In this document: one piece after another, positions 6,461 through 11,616 of the stretch | Layout: each line of letters starts with the position of its first letter | Position numbering within the stretch: the stretch's first letter is position 1 | Assembly: GCA_947623765.1 (NCBI GenBank) | Contig: CANQIG010000044.1 | Span: 1 to 11,616 of the forward strand | Reading direction: 5' to 3' | DNA length: 11,616 nucleotides | DNA from: an uncultured Clostridia bacterium | Lineage (GTDB): Bacteria; Bacillota; Clostridia; Oscillospirales; Acutalibacteraceae | The notes under the pieces: generated by a model | What the model saw: the letters and a program-made list of their open reading frames with translations, nothing else | What the model was told of the DNA's origin: nothing | The model's database searches: none | Position numbers and translations under genes: made by a program

Positions 6461-6541
6461 CCGGACTTTGTTTTTTCGCCGGAGAGGCTCCTCCGCGCCG
6501 TGAGAGCCTTTGGAGCAGCCTCCCCGGCGAAAAATGTCCGG
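6461..6541 (-). other. Very long imperfect stem-loop between permease and lipoprotein genes
   Basis: Four nested blocks pair: CCGGAC (6461-6466) with GTCCGG (6536-6541); 6472-6482 with 6524-6534 (11 bp, perfect); 6484-6489 with 6517-6522; and 6491-6494 with 6512-6515. The terminal loop is about 17 nt. The stem is flanked by U on its 5' side and A on its 3' side, so it is not a normal terminator. A likely role is protecting or segmenting the operon mRNA so that the lipoprotein is made in excess over the permeases, as in malE-malF-type operons. Confidence 0.65.
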
Positions 6542-6587
6542 CGTTCCGAAACAGCGGACCGTCGATCCCTGCGCCCTTTTTGGCGTC

Positions 6588-6601
6588 ACGCCTTGCGGCG
6601 T
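6588..6601 (-). other. Small hairpin just after the second permease gene
   Basis: ACGCC (6588-6592) and GGCGT (6597-6601) enclose a 4-nt loop, about 22 nt past the permease stop. A partly overlapping GGCGT at 6582 could pair alternatively with the same ACGCC. No U-tract follows closely on the minus strand. Confidence 0.4.
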
Positions 6602-6623
6602 AAATACCGGAATCGGTTTTGCG

Positions 6624-7550
6624 TCAGCCCTTGACGGCGCCGACGACCATGCCCTTGACAAAATACTTCTGCAGGAACGGGTACAGGATGATGATCGGGC
6701 CCATCGTCACGACGGACGTCGCCATCTTGAAGCTCTCGTTCGGGGGGCTGGAGGTGTGCTGTGCGCCTGCCGCGAGGCGGCTCAGCGAAGTGATCTCGGA
6801 CTGGATCTTGAACAGGAGCATCTGCAAAGTGTAGTATTCCTGATCGTCGATCAGCATGACCGCGTTGAAGTAGTTGTTCCAGTAGCCGATGGCGTAGAAC
6901 AGCGCGATCGTCGCGAGCACCGGGGTGCACAGCGGGAAGTAAATGCGGAACGCGATGGTCATCTCGCCCGCGCCGTCGATCTTCGCCGATTCGTTCAGCT
7001 CGGCAGGGATGCCGCGCACAAAGTTCCGCACGAGGAACATATTGAACGGCGAGAACATCAGCGAGGGAACGATCAGCGCCCAGATGTTGTCGTAGCAGCC
7101 GAGCACCTTGCAGACCATGTACCACGGCACAAGGCCGGTCGAAAACACCATCGTGATGTAGAAGTACAGCGAGAGGCCGTTGCGGTAACGGCAGGAGCGG
7201 CTGGCGAGCGTATAGCCCGCGCCGAAGGTGATCATCGAGGCGATGACCGTGCCGACGACCGTCGAAAGGCCCGTCACATAGTACGCGCGCGGCACGCTGG
7301 AATTCTGCATAAAGAGCATCTTATACGCGCCGAGAGACCATTCCTGCGGGAAGAAGGAGTAGCCGTTCAGCGTGATGGAGCGCTCGGTACTGAACGAAAC
7401 GATGATGACCAGAACGAACGGAAGGACGCAGATCAGCGCGAAGAGGAACACAACGAGATAAATGAAGAAAGTTCCGATGTTCTCCCCCACGCTGTGCTTG
7501 ATCTTGTTTTGCGCCGTCGGGGACTTGACCGACATGGCAGTGTCACTCAT
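6624..7550 (-). CDS. ABC transporter inner-membrane permease, YtcP/LplC-like
   Basis: This 308-residue protein has about six hydrophobic helices, the first at about 27-53, and the binding-protein-dependent permease EAA loop 'NESAKIDGAGEMTIAFRIYFPLCTP' (about 186-210) that docks the ATPase. It belongs to the carbohydrate permease group of COG0395. With the preceding LplB-like permease it forms the heterodimeric channel. AAGGAGGG (7556-7563) with 5-nt spacing sets the ATG. Only 17 nt separate it from the upstream permease stop, and the Shine-Dalgarno lies in that gap, so the two are tightly cotranscribed. A roughly 230-nt structured gap follows before the lipoprotein gene. Confidence 0.93.
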   Translation of the reverse strand: MSDTAMSVKSPTAQNKIKHSVGENIGTFFIYLVVFLFALICVLPFVLVIIVSFSTERSITLNGYSFFPQEWSLGAYKMLFMQNSSVPRAYYVTGLSTVVGTVIASMITFGAGYTLASRSCRYRNGLSLYFYITMVFSTGLVPWYMVCKVLGCYDNIWALIVPSLMFSPFNMFLVRNFVRGIPAELNESAKIDGAGEMTIAFRIYFPLCTPVLATIALFYAIGYWNNYFNAVMLIDDQEYYTLQMLLFKIQSEITSLSRLAAGAQHTSSPPNESFKMATSVVTMGPIIILYPFLQKYFVKGMVVGAVKG

Positions 7551-7567
7551 GATAACCCTCCTTTCGA

Positions 7568-8509
7568 TCAGAACAGCGCGCCTTCGGGGAAATTCCTGCG
7601 CACGATCCAGTTGGCCGTGAACACAAGGATAAACCCGACGACGGACTGATACAGGCCGATCGCCATCGAGAGGCTGGGATCGCCGGTATTCTTGAACGTG
7701 CGGAAGACGTACGTGTCGATGACCTCCGCGATCGGCATCAGCGTCCCGTTGTCGCGGATGATCGCATAGAGCATTCCGAAGTCGCCATAGAAGATGCGGC
7801 CGACGGACATCAGCGTCATGATGCAGATCGTGGGCATCAGAAGCGGCAGCGTAATGTGGATGATCCGCTTGAATCGGGAAGCGCCGTCAATGTACGCCGC
7901 CTCATAGAGGCCCTCGTCGATGCCCGTGATCGCCGCGAGGTAGACGATCGTGTTGTAGCCGGTATTCTTCCAAATGTTCAGGATCAGAAGGATCGGATAC
8001 CAATAGCTCGGCGTCGAATAGAAATTGATGCGCATCCCGAGCATATTGTTGATGAGGCCGGTCTCCGTTCCGAGGATGCCCTGCAGCATATAGCTGACGA
8101 TGACCCATGAGATGAAATACGGGAACAGCATCATCGACTGGGAGACCTTGAGGAATTTCTTCGCCTTGACCTCATTCAGGATAATGGCGAGAAGGACCGA
8201 GCAGATCGTGCCTGCGATCAGGAACAGGACGTTGATGACGAGCGTGTTCCGCGTCACCGTCCACGCCCAGCTCGAGGCGAAGAAATAGCGGAAGTTGGCA
8301 AGCCCGGAGAACGGACTGAAAAGCCCCGTGCGGAAGTTGTACTTCTCAAACGCGATGGCAATGTACGGCAGCGTCAGATACGAGAAAATGAACGTGTACA
8401 CGATGGCCGGAACCGCCAGCAGATAGAGGAACTTGTTCCGCCAGAGCTCGACGAACGGGTTCACGCGCTTTTTCTCGGTCGGCGCCGCGGTCGCAGCGGA
8501 AGAACGCAT
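7568..8509 (-). CDS. ABC transporter inner-membrane permease, LplB/YteP-like
   Basis: This 313-residue protein is the first gene of the transporter operon. 'RNKFLYLLAVPAIVYTFIFSYL' (about 24-45) is the characteristic first helix of LplB-type permeases (COG4209). The EAA loop is 'LYEAAYIDGASRFKRIIHIT' and 'LPLLMPTI' (about 201-228). It forms the translocation pore with the YtcP-like partner and needs a separate ATPase not encoded here. Start choice is uncertain. The ATG at 8509 has a weak GGAAAGGG 11 nt upstream and gives a normal N-terminus; in-frame ATGs at 8581 and 8578 would add 23-24 unusual residues and overlap a stable hairpin. Confidence 0.9.
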   Translation of the reverse strand: MRSSAATAAPTEKKRVNPFVELWRNKFLYLLAVPAIVYTFIFSYLTLPYIAIAFEKYNFRTGLFSPFSGLANFRYFFASSWAWTVTRNTLVINVLFLIAGTICSVLLAIILNEVKAKKFLKVSQSMMLFPYFISWVIVSYMLQGILGTETGLINNMLGMRINFYSTPSYWYPILLILNIWKNTGYNTIVYLAAITGIDEGLYEAAYIDGASRFKRIIHITLPLLMPTICIMTLMSVGRIFYGDFGMLYAIIRDNGTLMPIAEVIDTYVFRTFKNTGDPSLSMAIGLYQSVVGFILVFTANWIVRRNFPEGALF

Positions 8510-8578
8510 ACGGAAGATCGCCCTTTCCAATAAGATTGAAGCCGGAGAGCCACCGCGGACCCGCCAACGGACCCGCAT

Positions 8579-8647
8579 CATGCTTTTCCGAAGAGAAAAG
8601 CATGAAAAAAGGAATATTCCTTTTCGCGGCGGCGCATTCGCCGCGAA
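8579..8647 (-). promoter_or_regulatory. Three stacked hairpins in the leader of the transporter operon
   Basis: In minus-strand reading order the leader has three elements. First, a 9-bp GC-rich stem (8639-8647 with 8623-8631). Second, an 18-bp perfect palindrome (8607-8624) followed by a run of U, terminator-like though AU-rich. Third, a perfect 10-bp stem (8595-8604 with 8579-8588) with a TCTTCG loop. The first two share the TT/AA at 8623-8624, so they could be mutually exclusive. The arrangement resembles an attenuation leader, but I recognise no known riboswitch. Confidence 0.5.
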
Positions 8648-8726
8648 GTGCAGTCATCCTCCCCAAAATTCACGGATGGCTCCCAGATCTTTCGGGAACA
8701 GTGCCCAAAAACGCTTCTTTACGGAT

Positions 8727-8755
8727 AGTATACCGTCCTGTGAACGGTTTGTAAA
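8727..8755 (-). promoter_or_regulatory. Promoter of the transporter/GH28 operon with a dyad in its spacer
   Basis: On the minus strand TTTACA (8750-8755) lies 17 bp from TATACT (8727-8732). The spacer holds an inverted repeat, ACCGT (8732-8736) and ACGGT (8744-8748), a candidate operator. The start would be near 8720, giving a leader of about 210 nt. Confidence 0.7.
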
Positions 8756-8832
8756 CTCCTTATTTTTTGCAAAACTCCAAAAATACGCAAAGGCAACAAA
8801 ACTGTAACCTTTTAAGGAGATCCAAAAGAACT

Positions 8833-8896
8833 GCAAAAAATTCGGATTTCTTGAAAAATCGGATTTTTGCACAGCAAAACTTCAAAAAAATCGGAC
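8833..8896. repeat. Repeated TCGGAT/C motif in the divergent intergenic region
   Basis: TCGGAT occurs at 8842-8847 and 8859-8864 and TCGGAC at 8891-8896, each preceded by a run of five or more A (copy 1 with TT between). GCAAAAA (8833-8839) and TTTTTGC (8864-8870) also form a 7-bp inverted repeat around the first two copies. Direct repeats upstream of both divergent promoters are typical of AraC-family binding sites, so this is a candidate target of the regulator encoded at 9025. Confidence 0.4.
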
Positions 8897-8921
8897 GTGA
8901 ATGAGATTTTGGAATTTTCCC

Positions 8922-8950
8922 TTGATTTTTTCGCGATTTTGCATTAACAT
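8922..8950 (+). promoter_or_regulatory. Candidate promoter of the AraC-family regulator gene
   Basis: TTGATT (8922-8927) and TAACAT (8945-8950), 17 bp apart, each match consensus at four of six positions. The start would be near 8957, about 68 nt before the ATG. A weak core would suit a regulatory gene. Confidence 0.4.
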
Positions 8951-9024
8951 AGAAGAATAGAGGCACAACTTTTGGGAAAATGTGTTGAAATGTTGTGGAG
9001 TATCCGAAAATCAAGAGGTTTATT

Positions 9025-11334
9025 ATGCGAAATAAAGGCCGTTCGCGCCTGTTCCGGCGCTATTGGAACCGTTTTTTGTCCGTGATCGCGCTCTCCGTCG
9101 TGCTGCTGACGTTCCTGATCCTCTTCATCTACGCCCGCATCCAGATCGCGACGGCGAAGGAATATTCCGTCGCGCAGCTGACGCAGGTCTGCGAGATGAC
9201 GGACATCCTGCACAATCAGATGCGCCTCATCAGCAATCAGGTGCTGCAAAGCGCGAATACGAACCGCTGTCTCTCCACGAAGACGTTCAACCGCCTTCAG
9301 GAGGCTGCCGCGGCGATCAAACTGCGCGAGCTCCAGACCTCCAACCCGTTCGTGCGGTACGTCGGCCTGTACAACTCCGCCTCCAACCGCTTTCTCTCGA
9401 GCTCGGCGGTGGGTTTTCTCTCCGAGGACGACGTCGACTATTATTACGGCGCGCTCGAGGGCACAAACGGCGAGACCTGCACGCTGCGTCTCATCGGCGC
9501 GAGCTACTCGACGCAGCCCAATAAGACCAAGGTCGTCTACACGTTCCTGTTCAGCGTCCGCCTCCGCAATTCCGGCGAGTCCGATCTCGTGATCGTCGAC
9601 GTCAACGACGACTACTTCGCCCGCGCGCTCAACAACCTCGAGACCTCCACGGGCTTCCAGCAGGTCGTCCTGCTCGACCGCAAGGGGCAGATCCTCTCCG
9701 TCAACACGCTCGATCCGGGCACCGGGACATTCCACCTCTCGACCGATTCGCAGCTCGACGTCGAAGGGCTCCGTCTCGAGGGCAAAAGCGGGTATTTCTC
9801 GCAGAACCTCACGGACGGCACCGAAGCGCTCGTCACATGGTCGCGCGCGCCGGATTCCGGCCTCACGGTGCTGAACATCGTGCCGTATTCCAACTTCTAT
9901 ACCGGCGTGCCGCAGATCGCGCTTTCGGCCTTTCTCGCGGGCGCGGCCGTGCTGCTGCTCGGCTCGTTTCTCTCCTACCGCCAGAGCCGCCGCCTCTCCC
10001 GGCCGATCGAGGAGCTCTACAACGACCTCGTGACCACGCCCTCCGCGGACCGCGCCGCCGGCGACGAACTCGAGCAGCTGACGCGCGCCGTTTCCGAGAT
10101 GGCCGCGCGCTCTGACAAGCTCGAGCAGGGCCTTCTCGCGTCTTACGCAGATTCCAAAAAGCGCTGCATCCAGCGGCTGCTCCACGGCGAGTACGCCGAG
10201 ATCGAAAACTACCGCGAGGTCTGCGCGCGGTACGGGCTCGACCTCTCCGCGCCGTACTACTGCATCGTCACGTCGCGCTGCGTCTCCACGGAAAATGCGC
10301 CCAGCCCGGAGGACTCCAACTATTTCATCTGCCAGTACGCGCTGGAAAACGTCACGCTCGACACCGTCGGCAAGTTTGGGCACGTGACGACGTACCGCGC
10401 GAACCGCGACATGATGACGGCGCTGCTCCCTCTGCAGCAGAACCGCTTCCCGGAGAACTTCGACACGGCGCTGCAAAAGATCATCGACGTGATGCGCGAC
10501 GAATTCGCGATCGAGACGACCGTCTGCATCGGCAGCATCGCGGAGGGCGCGGACAACATCAACCTCGCGTACGAGGCGACGGCGCTCGCGCTCGAACACG
10601 CGACCATCGGCAACTACGGCAAGGTGTTCTACGCGAATGAAGTCTCCGAGCGGATGAGCATGAACCAGTACCACAACAAGCTCCATCTGCGCTTTGCCGA
10701 GCACATCCGCGCCGAGGACACCGAGGCATGCGCACGCGAATTCGACCTCGCGATCTCCTACATGAAGGACGTCAGTTTCTCGACCGCGACCGCGTACTTC
10801 AACCACGTGATGATGACGCTGATGGACGACTTCCCCACCACGTACTCGGACGAGACGGCGTACGCGATGCTGATCCAGAAGCTGAACGAGATCGACCGCA
10901 GCTTACAGAACGTGCAGAACCTGCGCGCCCGCTGCATGGAGTTTATCTCCATCCTGATCCACCACCTCAGTATGCACCGCCGCTCGGGGAACGAGCTCGC
11001 GGTCGACACGGCGCGCACCTACATCGACAAAAACTTCGCGAACCCGGATCTCTCGCTTCGGATGCTCGCCGAGATGACGGGGCTCTCCCCCGCGTACTTC
11101 GGGAAGATCTTCACTGCGCAGACGACCTTCTCTTTCAGCGACTACCTGATGAACACCCGGATGAAGAAAGCCGAGCAGCTGCTCGCGGAGACGAAGCTCC
11201 CGATCGCGAAGGTCAGCGAATCCATCGGGCTCACAAACACGAATTACTTCTACTCGATCTTCAAAAAGCGGTACGGCATGACGCCCCTCGCGTATCGCAG
11301 GGCGCACAGCGGCGGCGACAGGGAAAAAGAATAG
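9025..11334 (+). CDS. Membrane-anchored AraC-family transcriptional regulator (YesS-like)
   Basis: This 769-residue protein has a first membrane helix at about 17-37 and an extracytoplasmic sensing region of about 260 residues (38-295), probably dCache-like. A second membrane helix lies at about 296-318, followed by 'SYRQSRRLSRPIEELYNDL', a HAMP-like juxtamembrane stretch. A long linker follows, and then a C-terminal AraC/XylS double helix-turn-helix (about 660-758; 'SLRMLAEMTGLSPAYFGKIF' and 'TNTNYFYSIFKKRYGMTPLAYRR'). The size and layout match B. subtilis YesS, a pectin-locus activator. It likely senses extracellular ligand and controls the divergent operon. I chose the ATG at 9025 because AAGAGG (9013-9018) is 6 nt upstream; a GTG at 8995 lacks a ribosome site. 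Confidence 0.92.
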   Translation: MRNKGRSRLFRRYWNRFLSVIALSVVLLTFLILFIYARIQIATAKEYSVAQLTQVCEMTDILHNQMRLISNQVLQSANTNRCLSTKTFNRLQEAAAAIKLRELQTSNPFVRYVGLYNSASNRFLSSSAVGFLSEDDVDYYYGALEGTNGETCTLRLIGASYSTQPNKTKVVYTFLFSVRLRNSGESDLVIVDVNDDYFARALNNLETSTGFQQVVLLDRKGQILSVNTLDPGTGTFHLSTDSQLDVEGLRLEGKSGYFSQNLTDGTEALVTWSRAPDSGLTVLNIVPYSNFYTGVPQIALSAFLAGAAVLLLGSFLSYRQSRRLSRPIEELYNDLVTTPSADRAAGDELEQLTRAVSEMAARSDKLEQGLLASYADSKKRCIQRLLHGEYAEIENYREVCARYGLDLSAPYYCIVTSRCVSTENAPSPEDSNYFICQYALENVTLDTVGKFGHVTTYRANRDMMTALLPLQQNRFPENFDTALQKIIDVMRDEFAIETTVCIGSIAEGADNINLAYEATALALEHATIGNYGKVFYANEVSERMSMNQYHNKLHLRFAEHIRAEDTEACAREFDLAISYMKDVSFSTATAYFNHVMMTLMDDFPTTYSDETAYAMLIQKLNEIDRSLQNVQNLRARCMEFISILIHHLSMHRRSGNELAVDTARTYIDKNFANPDLSLRMLAEMTGLSPAYFGKIFTAQTTFSFSDYLMNTRMKKAEQLLAETKLPIAKVSESIGLTNTNYFYSIFKKRYGMTPLAYRRAHSGGDREKE

Positions 11335-11419
11335 CTGGATCCCGCCGAAATCAAAACCACTGGTAAGCTAAGCGATTCACACACGATTTGAGAATTCCGG
11401 ATGAGCGGGTGGTGAGGTT
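11335..11419 (+). other. Short spacer between the AraC-family and response-regulator genes
   Basis: This 85-nt gap shows no clear terminator and no convincing promoter. The two genes may be cotranscribed, or the second promoter may be weak. Confidence 0.4.
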
Positions 11420-11616
11420 ATGGATTATAAAATCGCAATTTGCGATGATGCAGGATCGGATCGAAAAAATATCGCCGGCATGGTCCGCCGGTGGGCTCAG
11501 GCGTCCGGGGACAGCGCGCGGATCGATGAGTTTCCCTCCGCCGAGAGCTTTCTCTTTGCATATGCCGAAAAAAGAGACTATGACATCCTCCTGCTGGACG
11601 TGGAGATGCGGGACAT
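11420..11616 (+). CDS. Response regulator receiver domain, probably LytTR/AgrA-like (partial)
   Basis: From the ATG at 11420 the frame is open to the right edge (65 codons). It begins MDYKIAICDDAGSDRKNIAG, with the acidic pair D9-D10 of a CheY-like receiver. It ends near 'RDYDILLLDVEMRD', where D60 is the expected phosphorylation site. The 'IAICDD' start and 'LLLDVEM' are typical of the LytTR family of Clostridia, but the output domain is outside the window. GAGG (11414-11417) is only 2 nt from the ATG, so initiation may be weak or the start slightly different; I saw no better one. Its histidine kinase partner should lie to the right. Confidence 0.85.
   Translation, partial: MDYKIAICDDAGSDRKNIAGMVRRWAQASGDSARIDEFPSAESFLFAYAEKRDYDILLLDVEMRD

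Noticed and set aside
6510..7649. Plus-strand 379-codon ORF opposite the second permease
   Set aside because: Shadow frame of a well-recognised permease; extremely Arg/Asp/His-rich with no hydrophobic core.
8562..8577. Tandem GGACCCGC-like repeat near the first permease
   Set aside because: Two short GC-rich copies in the leader only; no sign of a functional array.
8842..8896. CRISPR-like repeats in the divergent intergenic region
   Set aside because: The units are only about 6-12 bp and unevenly spaced, far from CRISPR geometry; they are better read as operator motifs.
8944..10806. Long minus-strand ORF of 620 codons antisense to the AraC-type gene
   Set aside because: GC-rich third positions create long antisense frames; the composition is Arg/Val/Glu/Asp shadow-like with no domains, while the plus strand has a full recognisable protein.

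Overview
The window looks like a chromosomal segment of a fairly GC-rich gut-type Clostridia (Oscillospiraceae/Christensenellaceae-like; inferred from Shine-Dalgarno-led genes, sigma-A-type promoters and protein families, not from a marker gene). It has two parts: a mobile-element scar at roughly 1-1720, and a carbohydrate-utilisation locus at roughly 1950-11616.

Left part. The minus-strand 5' end of a large gene, probably a DEAD/DEAH-helicase-family protein, runs off the left edge. Next comes a complete plus-strand toxin-antitoxin pair: a RelB/DinJ-type antitoxin overlapping a PIN-domain toxin by 4 bp, with a near-consensus promoter, a dyad in the leader and a strong terminator. The pair sits between two decayed C-terminal ends of related tyrosine recombinases. 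Both remnants are on the minus strand and are offset by exactly 961 bp. A perfect 17-bp-arm hairpin closes this part.

Right part. Reading leftwards on the minus strand are an LplB/YteP-type permease, a YtcP-type permease, a lipoprotein solute-binding protein, a GH28 polygalacturonase-family enzyme and, behind its own consensus promoter, a Gfo/Idh/MocA-type oxidoreductase. Diverging from the first permease is a 769-residue two-TM AraC-family regulator of the YesS type. After it the right edge cuts the receiver domain of a response regulator, probably LytTR/AgrA-like.

The gene set resembles the Bacillus subtilis ytcQ-ytcP-yteP-yteT / lplABC / yesS pectin (rhamnogalacturonan) loci. The inferred working model is that pectic oligosaccharides are bound by the lipoprotein and imported by the two permeases with an ATPase encoded elsewhere. 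They would then be cut by the GH28 enzyme, which has no recognisable signal peptide, and the products modified by the oxidoreductase. The regulator probably senses extracellular ligand and controls the divergent operon. The operon is punctuated by strong stem-loops: three stacked in the leader, a very long one before the lipoprotein gene and one before GH28. This suggests post-transcriptional setting of protein ratios.

I saw no rRNA, tRNA or CRISPR array. Nothing is clearly a new system. The best leads are the bracketed toxin-antitoxin cassette, the GH28 enzyme with an altered catalytic motif, and the structured RNA elements of the operon.
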